A DNA stretch of 64,000 bases from Pseudoflavonifractor capillosus (lineage in GTDB: Bacteria > Bacillota > Clostridia > Oscillospirales > Oscillospiraceae): contig NZ_JACJJE010000006.1 of NCBI RefSeq assembly GCF_016899775.1, forward strand, positions 43,333 to 107,332. The letters are read 5' to 3'. The notes beneath the pieces are model-generated. The model saw only the letters and a program-made list of their open reading frames with translations, was not told the DNA's origin and made no database searches. The position numbers and the translations under genes were made by a program. Below are positions 25,464 through 33,850 of this stretch, piece after piece (positions within the stretch are counted from its first letter, which is position 1; the number at the start of each line of letters is the position of its first letter).

Positions 25464-25978
25464 TTTTCCTCGCCGCTGGACTGCAGGACCTCCTCGGGCA
25501 GGCTCTGGTCGGTGAGCACCTCGTCCGCCTTCATAGTCTGGTGGCTGCGGGAGTGGTAGGTGTGCCCGGCGGACTGAATCTGGACGGTGTCCACCCCCTC
25601 CACCTGGCTGAGGGTGAGCACCAGACAGTAGTCGGCCAGGGTGAGGGAGATGTCTGCCAGCCCGCCGTACTGCTCGGAAAAGTTCAGAGTGAGCAGCCCG
25701 TCCTCCAGCTCCCAGCTCTGGAGGGAGAGCCCCTGAGGGAAGGGGGAGACCAGGCCGCCCTGGGTGGGGCCGGCCAGCAGAGCGTTCACCAGCTCCTCCA
25801 CCCCGGGGCCGGAGGGGCCCAGGTAGGGCTGGCTCTGGATGGCGGGGCCATGGAGCTGGCTGTGGTCATTGGGGTCGGTGCAGAAATACAGCAGCACCCC
25901 CGAATTCTCTCCCCCGGCGCCGCAGCCGGGCAGCAGGAGGGCGAGGGATACCGCCAGGGACAGCAGCAGACGCTTCAC
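25460..25978 (-). CDS. GerMN-domain lipoprotein
   Basis: A 172-residue predicted lipoprotein. The signal peptide MKRLLLSLAVSLALLLPGC carries the lipobox at Cys19. Residues ~25-145 resemble a GerMN domain (VEELVNALLAGP, DGLLTLNFSEQY, ADYCLVLTLSQVEGVDTVQI), found in the spore germination protein GerM and in lipoproteins next to two-component systems. It overlaps the histidine-kinase stop by four bases (ATGA), so it is the third gene of a regulator-kinase-lipoprotein operon and may modulate the kinase. Confidence 0.85.
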   Translation of the reverse strand: MKRLLLSLAVSLALLLPGCGAGGENSGVLLYFCTDPNDHSQLHGPAIQSQPYLGPSGPGVEELVNALLAGPTQGGLVSPFPQGLSLQSWELEDGLLTLNFSEQYGGLADISLTLADYCLVLTLSQVEGVDTVQIQSAGHTYHSRSHQTMKADEVLTDQSLPEEVLQSSGEEN

Positions 25979-27504
25979 AGGTCCTCACCTCCCACCTCAG
26001 GCGTCTCACAGGGGAAGCCCACAGTGAACACGCTGCCCTCGGGCTCCCGGCGCTGGGCGGTGACCCAGCCCCCGTGGCGGCGCACCGTGTCCCGCACGAT
26101 GGACAGCCCCAGGCCGGTGCCCCCCGCCGCCCGGGAGCGGGCCTTGTCCACCCGGTAGAAGCGGTTGAACACCTTGGGCAGCTCCTCCTCCGGGATGCCA
26201 ATGCCCGTGTCCGCCACCTCAAAGAGCACCTGGTCCCCGTTCCGGCGGGTGGAGACGAACACCTTGCCCCCGGGGAAGTTATATTTGACGGCGTTTTCAA
26301 TCAGGTTGAAGCAGATCTGATACAGGTCGTCCTCGGTGCACCGGAGGGTGCAGCCGCTCTTCCAGGTGGTCTCGATGGTCACCTGGGCGGCGTCGGCCAC
26401 CGGCAGGAGCATGGAGACCGCCCTGCGGCCCACGGCGGACAGGTCCACAATATAGGTCTCGCCCACCGGCAGGCTGTCCAGCCGGGTGAGGGACAGCAGA
26501 TGCTCGGTGATGCGGGTGAGGCGCTCGGCCTCCTCCCCGATGTCGCTGACAAAGTCCTGGACAGTTTCCCGGTCCATCTCCTGGTTCTGGAGGATGGAGT
26601 CGGCCAGCAGGCGGATGGAGGCCAGGGGGGTCTTCAGCTCGTGGGAGGCGTCGGAGACAAAGCGGCGGCGGACCTCCTCGGTGGTTTGAAGGCGGTCGGT
26701 GAGCTGGTTGAACTCCTCCGCCAGATGGGCCAGCTCGTCCTTTCCCGCCGGCTGGAGCCGGTGGCCGTACTCCCCCTCGCCCACGATGCGGATGGCCCGG
26801 AGCAGGGCCCCGATGCGGGAGGTGAGCACCTTGGAGAAGAAGAAGCTGACCAGCAGGGCAATGACCATCAGCACCAGGGAGATGGTGCGCAGGTTCTGCT
26901 GCAGGCTCATGAGCAGCGTCCCCTGGGTGTTGTCCCAGTCGCAGATGTAGATGCCTCCGATGGTCATGCCCCGGTACAAAATGGGGGCGGCGGCAGTGGA
27001 GAGAAACACCCCGTCCTCATAGTGGGTGTAGAGCACGTCGTTCCCCTGGAGGGCCAGGGCCACCTCCTGAAACAGGGCGTACTGATAGGACGGCTGGGCG
27101 GAGGCGGCGCCTCCGCCGGCGTCCGGAGGGGACTGGGCGGAGGACGCATCCCCCTCGCTCTCCTGGCCCTGGGTGAGGCTGTCGTACAGGATCAGCCCCG
27201 AGGGGTCGGTGACCAGAATGCGCTCCAGTCCCATGTTGTCCAGCATGTTCATCACCCGGGCCACCTGGTCGGCAGAGAGGGTCTCCAACTCCATGAGGGC
27301 GGAGGACATGACCGCGATCTGACTGCGCAGGGAGTCCTCCTTGGAGGAGATCAGCAGATTCTGGGAGGCGATCAGGGGGTAGGTGTTCAGCAGAACCAGC
27401 ACCATCGCCAGCAGGGCCAGGTAGCTCAGGGCGTACTTGACCTGGAGGCGGGAGAAAAAGGGGATCTTCTGTTTTTCCTTGGATTTGGCCGACGGTTCCG
27501 GCAT
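25975..27504 (-). CDS. Sensor histidine kinase
   Basis: A 509-residue membrane kinase. After a short cytoplasmic tail there is a helix (about 25-45), a ~150-residue extracellular sensor region with a Ser/Ala/Gly-rich insert near 120-140, a second helix (about 205-225), a HAMP domain, and the kinase core: SHELKTPL with the phospho-His, NLIENAVKYN (N box), DTGIGIP and GGTGLGLSIV (G boxes). The start at 27504 is chosen because GAGAGG abuts the alternative ATG at 27516, although the spacing to 27504 is long. Its cognate regulator starts the operon 30 bases upstream. Confidence 0.9.
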   Translation of the reverse strand: MPEPSAKSKEKQKIPFFSRLQVKYALSYLALLAMVLVLLNTYPLIASQNLLISSKEDSLRSQIAVMSSALMELETLSADQVARVMNMLDNMGLERILVTDPSGLILYDSLTQGQESEGDASSAQSPPDAGGGAASAQPSYQYALFQEVALALQGNDVLYTHYEDGVFLSTAAAPILYRGMTIGGIYICDWDNTQGTLLMSLQQNLRTISLVLMVIALLVSFFFSKVLTSRIGALLRAIRIVGEGEYGHRLQPAGKDELAHLAEEFNQLTDRLQTTEEVRRRFVSDASHELKTPLASIRLLADSILQNQEMDRETVQDFVSDIGEEAERLTRITEHLLSLTRLDSLPVGETYIVDLSAVGRRAVSMLLPVADAAQVTIETTWKSGCTLRCTEDDLYQICFNLIENAVKYNFPGGKVFVSTRRNGDQVLFEVADTGIGIPEEELPKVFNRFYRVDKARSRAAGGTGLGLSIVRDTVRRHGGWVTAQRREPEGSVFTVGFPCETPEVGGEDL

Positions 27505-27535
27505 GGCGTGTCTCATCCTCTCTTGGAACAGGTGG

Positions 27536-28252
27536 TCACCGGCCGGAAGAGCCGGAGGAGCTCCCCTGACTGCTCAGGTAGTAGCCCACCCCCCACTTGG
27601 TGCGGATGTATTCCGGATTGGCCGGGTCCAGCTCCAGCTTTTCCCGCAGGCGGCGGATGTGCACGTCCACCGTACGGTAGTCCCCGATATACTCATAGCC
27701 CCATACCACATTGAGCAGGTTCTCCCGGCTGTACACCCGGCCGGGGTTGCGCATCAGCAGCTCCATCAGGTCGAACTCCTTGGCGGTCAAATCCACCGGC
27801 TTGCCGTCCTTCCAGGCGGAGCGCTCGCTGGGGTCCAGGCGGATGTGGCCCACGGTGAGGGCGCCCCGCCCCGCCTGGCGCTGGCCCGCTGCTCCGGAGC
27901 GGCGCAGCAGGGCCCGTACCCGGGCCTTCAGCTCCAGAATGTTGAAGGGCTTGGTGATATAGTCGTCCGCCCCGCACTCAAAGCCGATGATCTTGTCCGT
28001 GTCCTCGCTGCGGGCGGTGAGCATGATGATGGGCACGTTAGAGAACTCCCGGATGCGCATGCAGGCCTGGAGCCCGTCGATCTTGGGCATCATCAGGTCC
28101 AGAATGATCAGGTCGAAATTCCCCTCCCGGGCCAGCTCCACCGCTTCCTCGCCGTCGTAGCCGGTCTCCACCTGATAGCCCTCGTTTTTCAAATTGAAGG
28201 TAATTCCCTTGACCAGGACCTTCTCGTCATCTACGACTAGTATTTTTGCCAT
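27536..28252 (-). CDS. OmpR-family response regulator
   Basis: A 238-residue regulator. The receiver has the acidic pair in VVDDE, the phospho-acceptor Asp52 in LIILDLMMP, Thr79 and Lys101 in DDYITKPF. The C-terminal winged helix includes VDVHIRRLREKLELDP and TKWGVGYYL; the last residues are a Ser/Gly tail. With the kinase and the GerMN lipoprotein it forms a complete signalling operon. No target is evident. The receiver is canonical, in contrast to the nearby Spo0A. Confidence 0.95.
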   Translation of the reverse strand: MAKILVVDDEKVLVKGITFNLKNEGYQVETGYDGEEAVELAREGNFDLIILDLMMPKIDGLQACMRIREFSNVPIIMLTARSEDTDKIIGFECGADDYITKPFNILELKARVRALLRRSGAAGQRQAGRGALTVGHIRLDPSERSAWKDGKPVDLTAKEFDLMELLMRNPGRVYSRENLLNVVWGYEYIGDYRTVDVHIRRLREKLELDPANPEYIRTKWGVGYYLSSQGSSSGSSGR

Positions 28253-28295
28253 GATATAAAACTCCTTGCTTTCTTTAGGCGGTTACCTAGAACCG

Positions 28296-28366
28296 GCCCT
28301 CGGGCGGCTGACAGCCGCCCCTACATAAAAGGTGGGACTGCCCGTAGGGGCGGGTATTACCCGCCC
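28296..28366. repeat. Two short hairpin modules at the 3' end of comEA
   Basis: Two copies of the GTAGGGGC-type module lie head to head: GGGCGGCTGACAGCCGCCCC (about 28303-28322) and GTAGGGGCGGG..CCCGCCC (about 28335-28364). The second supplies the comEA stop codon (TAA inside GGCGGGTAATACCCGCC on the - strand). Confidence 0.7.
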
Positions 28367-28791
28367 GTTGCCTCCGCTGTCTCTGCCGCGCCCCCCGCCG
28401 CCACATAGGGCCGCAGGTTCTCCAGCGTGACCTCCCCGATGCCGGAGACAGAGAGCAGGTCGTCCACGCTCTGAAAGGGGCCGTGCTCCTCACGGTAGGC
28501 CAGAATGGCCTCCGCCTTGGCGGGGCCGATGCCGGGCAGCCGGTCCAGGTCATAGGCGTCGGCGGCGTTCAGGTCGATGACCTCGTCGGGCAGCAGACTG
28601 TCCGGGCGCTCCCCCTCGGCGGGGGCCTCCTCAAGGGCCGGGTCCGGGGCGGAGGGCTCCTGCGGGGCGGATACCGTGACGGTGTAGGGCTCGGAAGTAT
28701 TCTGCCCGGCCAGGAACCAGCCGCCGGTGAACAGCACGAAACCGGCGGTGAGGAGAAGCACTCCTTTTTCAAACCGGGAAATTCCAGCCAT
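28357..28791 (-). CDS. comEA: ComEA-like helix-hairpin-helix DNA-binding protein
   Basis: A 144-residue membrane-anchored protein. Residues ~10-28 are an N-terminal membrane helix, ~30-70 an acidic Pro/Glu-rich linker, and ~70-132 two helix-hairpin-helix motifs (IDLNAADAYDLDRLPGIGPAKAEAILAYR, here in pieces, and LLSVSGIGEVTLENLRPYV). ComEA binds DNA outside the membrane in competence. The C-terminal AETAEATGG runs into a repeat module that supplies the stop, so the tail may not be ancestral. Confidence 0.85.
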   Translation of the reverse strand: MAGISRFEKGVLLLTAGFVLFTGGWFLAGQNTSEPYTVTVSAPQEPSAPDPALEEAPAEGERPDSLLPDEVIDLNAADAYDLDRLPGIGPAKAEAILAYREEHGPFQSVDDLLSVSGIGEVTLENLRPYVAAGGAAETAEATGG

Positions 28792-28809
28792 TTTTCTCCC
28801 TCCTGGTGC

Positions 28810-28838
28810 TTGCGGGGATGGATTCGGTTTGCTATAAT
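28810..28838 (+). promoter_or_regulatory. Promoter of the D-Ala-D-Ala carboxypeptidase gene
   Basis: TTGCGG (28810-28815) and TATAAT (28833-28838) with a 17-base spacer, 77 bases before the start codon. Confidence 0.55.
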
Positions 28839-28915
28839 GAGGTTTACAGAATATTGATCCCGGCGGTGTGCCGGAGATTCTTTTCTATTATATCATACAT
28901 ATGGAGAATTGCCCA

Positions 28916-30283
28916 ATGAAAAAATGCCGTTTTCCCAGCCTTCTGGCGGCGGTGATCCTTCTGGCCGCCCTGTTCCTGCCCATGTCCGCCGCCGCGGTGG
29001 AGGACCCGGGCCTCACCTGCCGCAACGCTATCCTCATCGACGCCACCTACGACGAGGTGCTCTATGACAAGGGGGCCTATGACAAGGTGTACCCCGCCAG
29101 CATCACCAAGGTGATGACCGCCCTGCTGGTGCTGGAGGCGGTGGACGCGGGGCAGCTGACCCTGGACACCCCCATCACCGCCACGGCGGAGGCCCTGGAG
29201 GTGCCCGAGGGCAGCTCCACCGCCAAAATTCAGGTGGGAGATACCTACACCCTGGAGCAGTACCTGTACTGCCTGCTCCTCCCCTCGGGCAACGAGGTGG
29301 CCCAGATCCTGGCCATTGCGGTGGACGGGAGCGTGGAGGCATTTGTGGAGCACATGAACCAGCGGGCGGAGGAGCTGGGCTGTGAGGGGACCCACTTCGC
29401 AAATCCCCACGGCTACCACGACGACAACCACTATACCACCGCCTACGACATCACCCGCTTTATGAAGGCGGCCATGGAGTACGACCTGTTCCAGACCATC
29501 CTCACCAGCCCCAACTACACCCTTCCCGCCAACGGTGTGTCGGAGGAGCGGATCATCCGCAACACCAACGCCCTCACCTCCAACTGGACCTACACCCAAT
29601 ATCTGTACGGCCCGGGCACCGGAGGCAAGACGGGCACCACCGACGAGGCGGGCAACTGCCTGGTGGAGACCGCCCGAAAGGGGGATATGTACCTGATCTC
29701 CGTCATCCTGGGGGCGGAAGAGGTGAAGCAGGTGGACGGCAGCACGGACGCCCGCCAGTTCAGCGAGACCATCAAGCTGCTGAACTGGGGCTTTGATAAC
29801 TTTCAGCGAGTCACCCTGTCTCCGGACGAGACCCTGGTGACCAAAGTGAAGGTGAACCTGTCCACCCAGGCGGACGAGGTAAACGTAAAGCCTCTGGGCT
29901 CCATCACCCGGACCCTGCCCAAGGACATCGACCTGGAGCAGGTGGAGATGGTTCCCTCCTTATTCAGCGAGAGCGTGGACGCCCCCGTGGAGGCGGGCCA
30001 GGTGCTGGGCATCCTGACCATCCGCTATGACGGGACGGAATACGGCCGGCTGGACCTGGTGGCGGACACGGCGGTGGAGCGCTCGGATTTCCTCTATTAC
30101 AAGCACCAGGTGGAGACCTTCTTCCAGAATGCGGGGGTGCGCCTGCTCCTGGTGGTGGTGCTGGTCATCGTGGTGATCGTCCTGCTGCGGGTGCTGGTGT
30201 TCCGGAAGCGCCGGCGCTACCGCTCCGGCGTAGGCATGGGCGCGGGCCGGCGGGGCCACTACAGCGGACGCCGCAGAAGATAA
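28916..30283 (+). CDS. D-alanyl-D-alanine carboxypeptidase (DacF/PBP5-like)
   Basis: A 455-residue low-molecular-weight penicillin-binding protein that trims peptidoglycan pentapeptides outside the membrane. A signal peptide covers ~1-27. The three active-site motifs are Ser62-x-x-Lys65 in PASITK, SGN at 124-126 and KTG at 238-240. A beta-rich C-terminal domain is followed by a second hydrophobic helix (about 410-432) and a basic Arg/Gly tail, an unusual transmembrane end where most relatives have an amphipathic anchor. GGAG precedes ATG 28916. Sporulation-type DacF is possible but not shown. Confidence 0.9.
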   Translation: MKKCRFPSLLAAVILLAALFLPMSAAAVEDPGLTCRNAILIDATYDEVLYDKGAYDKVYPASITKVMTALLVLEAVDAGQLTLDTPITATAEALEVPEGSSTAKIQVGDTYTLEQYLYCLLLPSGNEVAQILAIAVDGSVEAFVEHMNQRAEELGCEGTHFANPHGYHDDNHYTTAYDITRFMKAAMEYDLFQTILTSPNYTLPANGVSEERIIRNTNALTSNWTYTQYLYGPGTGGKTGTTDEAGNCLVETARKGDMYLISVILGAEEVKQVDGSTDARQFSETIKLLNWGFDNFQRVTLSPDETLVTKVKVNLSTQADEVNVKPLGSITRTLPKDIDLEQVEMVPSLFSESVDAPVEAGQVLGILTIRYDGTEYGRLDLVADTAVERSDFLYYKHQVETFFQNAGVRLLLVVVLVIVVIVLLRVLVFRKRRRYRSGVGMGAGRRGHYSGRRRR

Positions 30284-30288
30284 AAGAA

Positions 30289-30323
30289 CAACACAGCCAC
30301 CGGCGTTGCCGGTGGCTGTGTTT
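30289..30323 (+). terminator. First copy of a second locus-specific terminator
   Basis: A palindrome with arms ACACAGCCACCGGC / GCCGGTGGCTGTGT and loop GTT lies six bases after the carboxypeptidase gene. 35 bases are repeated exactly at 30528-30562. Confidence 0.75.
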
Positions 30324-30527
30324 CAGCTTGTCAAAAAAGCCCTCCTGCAAGGAGTTCCGTCGTCCGCAGACGACGGAATAAGATCTAATCTCGTCATTTT
30401 CGAGGACATGTGCCTCGGAAATGACACCTCTCACGAAATTTTGACCGACAATTTCGCAAGAAATCGAGGTTGAAATTTCGTGCAGCCCCATTCAAAAAAG
30501 TGACTTTGCCACTTTTTTGACAGTCTG
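30324..30527 (+). repeat. Terminator-bracketed multi-hairpin element, copy B
   Basis: A 204-bp element nearly identical to the reverse complement of 3681-3883. It starts CAGCTTGTCAAAAAAGCCC and ends GACAGTCTG, with near-terminal inverted repeats TGTCAAAAAAG / CTTTTTTGACA. The stems CCGTCGT / ACGACGG and CAAAAAAGTG / CACTTTTTTG differ from copy A in both arms so that pairing is kept. It sits between two copies of a terminator unrelated to that of copy A. Confidence 0.75.
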
Positions 30528-30563
30528 CAACACAGCCACCGGCGTTGCCGGTGGCTGTGTTTT
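30528..30563. terminator. Second copy of the second locus-specific terminator
   Basis: The same hairpin as at 30289, followed by TTTT; it also touches the stop codon of the convergent TSCPD gene, so it can serve both directions. Confidence 0.8.
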
Positions 30564-30807
30564 ACTGCTGAGCCGTTTTCAGGGCCTGGGCGATTTGATC
30601 CGGGCAGGAGGTGGGCTTGTTTCCGCACCGGATGCCCTCCATCCGCCGGACGGCCTCGTCCACCGGCATTCCCCGCAGCAGGCTGGAGATGCCCTGCAGG
30701 TTGCCATGACAGCCGCCGACGACCTGGACGGACTGGATGACGCCGTCCTCCACCTGAATGGTAAAGGCCCGGGAGCAGACGCCCCGGGGCGTGTACTGAA
30801 TGGTCAT
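30562..30807 (-). CDS. TSCPD domain-containing protein
   Basis: An 81-residue protein of the small TSCPD family (TIGR03905 type). It shows GVIQSVQVVGGCHGNLQGI near residues 22-40 and the motif CGNKPTSCPDQIAQAL at the C-terminus that names the family; the same domain is found at the end of some ribonucleotide reductases. Free-standing members have no proven function. It starts after GGAGGCGC and ends in the bracket terminator. Confidence 0.9.
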   Translation of the reverse strand: MTIQYTPRGVCSRAFTIQVEDGVIQSVQVVGGCHGNLQGISSLLRGMPVDEAVRRMEGIRCGNKPTSCPDQIAQALKTAQQ

Positions 30808-30879
30808 AGTGATGATGCGCCTCCTTGCTTTTACAGGGTCTAAAAAGATGGATCGGCTTTTATTATAGAGGAAACGGGC

Positions 30880-30922
30880 GAAAAAAACAAGGCGGACCTG
30901 AACGCTGTTCTCTGGTCCGCCT
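30880..30922 (-). terminator. spo0A terminator
   Basis: AGGCGGACC (30890-30898) pairs with GGTCCGCCT (30914-30922); on the - strand the stem is followed by TTGTTTTTTTC. The TSCPD promoter (TTGTTT 30890-30885, TATAAT 30867-30862) overlaps its end. Confidence 0.8.
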
Positions 30923-31005
30923 CTTAGAATTCCTGGTACAAATTATCCTCTTTTCTGGTGCGTGCGCGGGGGTTCCGCGGGGTGGCTGGGGGAACGGGGG
31001 TGCGC

Positions 31006-31767
31006 TCAACCCTCCCGCTGCTGGAGCTGGAGCCGGTCGGCGATCATGGCGATGAACTCGCTGTTGGTGGGTTTTCCTTTCACGTTGGAGACGGTGTAAC
31101 CGAAGTATTTTTGAAGGGTCTCCAGGTCGCCCCGGTCCCAGGCCACCTCGATGGCGTGGCGGATGGCCCGCTCCACCCGGGAGGCGGTGGTGCCGAAGCG
31201 CTTGGCAACCTCGGGATAGAGAACCTTGGTCACCGCGTTGATGACCTCCATGTCGTCCACGGCGATGAGGATGGCCTCCCGGAGATACTGGTAGCCTTTG
31301 ATATGGGCGGGGACGCCCACCTCATGGATAATGGAGGTGACCAGGGTCTCCAGACTGTGGGAGCGGCTCTTGTCCTCCTCCATGGCGTCAAAAGTGGTGA
31401 GCTGCCGGATGCGGGCGCAGATGGTGCTGAATTTGCAGGGCTTGACCATGAAGTGGTCGGCCCCATTGGCGGCGGCCAGGTCGGCGATGGCCCCGTGGAT
31501 GTAGCTGGACAGCACCAGAATCCGGGGACGGTGCTCCGGGGGAAGCTCCCGCAGCTGCTCCAGCACTTCGATCCCGTCCATGCTGGAGAGCACCATCTCC
31601 ATGACCACTGCGTCGGGCTGGAGGGTTCGAACCATCTCCAGCAGCTGCTGGCCGTCGCCCGTCTCGCCCACTACTTCCATGTCCGATTCGTTTTGAAGCG
31701 CCTCGATCAGATGGCGCCGGAATTCGTCGCTGGTGTCCGCTACCAGCAGTCGTTTGGCATACTCCAT
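31006..31767 (-). CDS. spo0A: Sporulation master regulator Spo0A with degenerate receiver
   Basis: A 253-residue response regulator that commits the cell to sporulation. The C-terminal DNA-binding domain is highly conserved ([58 protein letters not shown]). The N-terminal receiver is atypical: the phospho-acceptor Asp (D56 in B. subtilis, in VLDIIMP) is Glu57 here (VVMEMVL, codon GAG at 31599-31597), the second acidic-pocket Asp is Thr12 (VADTS) and the conserved Thr is Ser, while the conserved Lys (VKPC) remains. The start at 31767 follows AGGAGGAG. Phosphorelay control is therefore doubtful; Glu may mimic the phosphorylated state. Confidence 0.95.
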   Translation of the reverse strand: MEYAKRLLVADTSDEFRRHLIEALQNESDMEVVGETGDGQQLLEMVRTLQPDAVVMEMVLSSMDGIEVLEQLRELPPEHRPRILVLSSYIHGAIADLAAANGADHFMVKPCKFSTICARIRQLTTFDAMEEDKSRSHSLETLVTSIIHEVGVPAHIKGYQYLREAILIAVDDMEVINAVTKVLYPEVAKRFGTTASRVERAIRHAIEVAWDRGDLETLQKYFGYTVSNVKGKPTNSEFIAMIADRLQLQQREG

Positions 31768-31832
31768 ATTTGCTCTTCTCCTCCTGGAATGATATGACCG
31801 GCCCGCCGGATACGCCCGGAGCGGCCAAGTAA

Positions 31833-31861
31833 AATGTATCATAATCAGACAGGATATGCAA
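31833..31861 (-). promoter_or_regulatory. spo0A promoter
   Basis: TTGCAT (31861-31856) and TACATT (31838-31833) on the - strand with a 17-base spacer, 66 bases before the start codon. Confidence 0.55.
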
Positions 31862-31892
31862 GGCGTTTTTGCCAAAAAATGGAATAAAAAGT

Positions 31893-31899
31893 TTCGACA
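31893..31899 (-). promoter_or_regulatory. Candidate Spo0A-binding box upstream of spo0A
   Basis: TGTCGAA on the - strand matches the 0A box core; a weaker CGTCGGAA lies about ten bases further upstream. The position 32 bases before the -35 box would suit autoregulation. Confidence 0.45.
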
Positions 31900-32025
31900 A
31901 GTTCCGACGAACCCTTCTGTTTCAGGGAATTTTCAGAAAATTCGATTTCTTCATCCAGAAAATATTTTTCAGAAAGGATTAGAATAAAACTGTCGTTTTG
32001 TTTGATCAAAAAATTGCGGCGGGGG

Positions 32026-32054
32026 TTGACAGGGCGGGGGAAATTGTGTATGAT
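32026..32054 (+). promoter_or_regulatory. trp operon promoter
   Basis: TTGACA (32026-32031) and TATGAT (32049-32054) with a 17-base spacer, just upstream of the T-box leader. Confidence 0.8.
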
Positions 32055-32084
32055 ACAGAAAATTAAACCGTTGAAGCGGAGATA

Positions 32085-32345
32085 ACGGCAGTCACGCCTT
32101 TACAGAGAGCCCGGGGAGCTGAGAGCTGGGTAAGAAACGAACTGTCAAATGGACCGCTGAGGGCGCAGTCAAAGGCCGGAGTTCCGGCCGAGTATTCTGC
32201 GACGTGTGGGCATACGTCAGTTGCCGGGGGTATGTTGGTACTCCGCTAAGGGCACGGCCGGTGGAAGGGCCGTGAAGCAAGGTGGCACCGCGAGCGTAAG
32301 GATACGCCCGTCCTTGACAAATTGTCAGGGACGGGCGTTTTTGCA
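32085..32345 (+). promoter_or_regulatory. T-box leader, tryptophan specific, with terminator
   Basis: The leader has the T-box sequence AAGGTGGCACCGCG (32279-32292), which pairs with the acceptor end of uncharged tRNA, and a terminator with arms ACGCCCGTCC (32304-32313) / GGACGGGCGT (32329-32338) and TTTTT. The stem I region carries AGCTGAGAGCTGGG, and the likely specifier codon is TGG at 32150-32152 in CAAATGGACC. It should allow transcription of trpE onward when tRNA-Trp is uncharged. Confidence 0.9.
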
Positions 32346-32374
32346 TTTCGTCCCGGAAAAAAGGAGGTCTTTCC

Positions 32375-33850
32375 ATGTACTATCCCACGTTGAAGGAGGC
32401 CAGAACCCTGGCCGCCTCCGGACCTTACCGGGAGATTCCGGTGGCCCGGGAGCTGCTCAGCGACTTCCTCACCCCCATCCAGGCCCTGCGCATTCTCCGG
32501 GCCCGGGACAACCACTGCTTTCTGCTGGAGTCCGCCGCCGACCAGGAGGGCTGGGGCCGCTGGACCTTCCTGGGGTTTGAGCCCGAGCTGGAAATCACGG
32601 CCAAGGACGGGGTGGTGCAGCTCCGGGACGGGGAGCGGACCTCCAGCCGCATTCAGCGCCCGGGGGAGGCCCTGCGGCAGATTCTCTCCGAACACAAAAG
32701 CCCCAAGATCCCCGGCCAGCCCCCCTTCACCGGCGGACTGGTGGGCTACTTCTCCTATGACTACATGAAGTACGCCGAGCCAACCCTCCGCCTCACGGGG
32801 GAGGACCAGGAGAAGTTCAAGGATATGGATCTGATGCTGTTCCGCAGCGTCATCGCCTTTGACAACTTCCGGCAGAAGCTCATCCTGATCACCAACGCGG
32901 ACGCCTCCGACCTGGATGAGACCTACCCCGCCGCCTGCGCCCAGCTGGACCGGATGGCCGAGCTCCTCCGCCACGGGGCCCCCGCCCCCCGGCTGCCGGC
33001 CTGGCTCACCACGCCGGTGGAGGCCCTGTTCAGCCGGGAGCAGTTCTGCTCCATGGTGGAGCAGGCCAAGCACTATATCCGGGAGGGGGATATCTTCCAG
33101 GTGGTGCTGTCCAACCGGCTGGAGGCCGGGTTTGAGGGGTCATTGCTGGACGTGTACCGCATCCTGCGCACCATCAATCCCTCCCCCTACCTGTTCTACT
33201 TCACCAGCGACGACATGGAGCTGGCCGGGGCGTCTCCCGAGACATTGGTGAAGCTGGAGGACGGGGTGCTCCACACCTTCCCCCTGGCGGGTACCCGGCC
33301 CCGGGGAAGGACAGCGGAGGAGGATAAGCGGCTGGAAGAAGAACTCCTGTCGGACGAAAAGGAGCTGGCCGAACACAACATGCTGGTGGACCTGGGGCGG
33401 AACGACATCGGGAAGATCAGCCGCTTCGGCTCCGTACAGGTGGAGAAGTACCTGGCCATCGAGCGCTTCTCCCACGTCATGCACATCGGCTCCACCGTCC
33501 GGGGGGAGCTGCGGGAGGACTGCGACGCGGTGGACGCCATCGACGCCATTCTCCCGGCGGGCACTTTGTCGGGAGCCCCAAAGCTGCGGGCGGCGGAGAT
33601 CATCGACCAGCTGGAACACAACAAGCGGGGGGTGTACGGCGGGGCCATCGGCTACCTGGACTTTACCGGCAACCTGGACGCCTGCATCGCCATCCGCCTG
33701 GCCTTCGCAAAAAATGGGAAGGTGTTCATCCGCTCCGGAGCGGGCATTGTGGCCGACTCGGAGCCGGAGAAGGAGTACCAGGAGTGCATCAACAAGGCAA
33801 AAGCCGTGGTCCGGGCCCTGGAGCTGGCCCAGAAAGAGAGGGACCTATGA
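32375..33850 (+). CDS. trpE: Anthranilate synthase component I
   Basis: A 491-residue subunit that makes anthranilate from chorismate using ammonia delivered by TrpG. The tryptophan feedback site is seen as FLLESAADQEGWGRW near residues 49-63. The chorismate-binding domain (about 220-485) has PSPYLFYF, PLAGTRPRG, DLGRNDIGKISR, THE-like SFSHVMH in ERFSHVMHIGS, and GTLSGAPKLRAAEII. The start follows AAGGAGG. The stop overlaps the trpG start (ATGA). First gene of a complete seven-gene operon. Confidence 0.97.
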   Translation: MYYPTLKEARTLAASGPYREIPVARELLSDFLTPIQALRILRARDNHCFLLESAADQEGWGRWTFLGFEPELEITAKDGVVQLRDGERTSSRIQRPGEALRQILSEHKSPKIPGQPPFTGGLVGYFSYDYMKYAEPTLRLTGEDQEKFKDMDLMLFRSVIAFDNFRQKLILITNADASDLDETYPAACAQLDRMAELLRHGAPAPRLPAWLTTPVEALFSREQFCSMVEQAKHYIREGDIFQVVLSNRLEAGFEGSLLDVYRILRTINPSPYLFYFTSDDMELAGASPETLVKLEDGVLHTFPLAGTRPRGRTAEEDKRLEEELLSDEKELAEHNMLVDLGRNDIGKISRFGSVQVEKYLAIERFSHVMHIGSTVRGELREDCDAVDAIDAILPAGTLSGAPKLRAAEIIDQLEHNKRGVYGGAIGYLDFTGNLDACIAIRLAFAKNGKVFIRSGAGIVADSEPEKEYQECINKAKAVVRALELAQKERDL

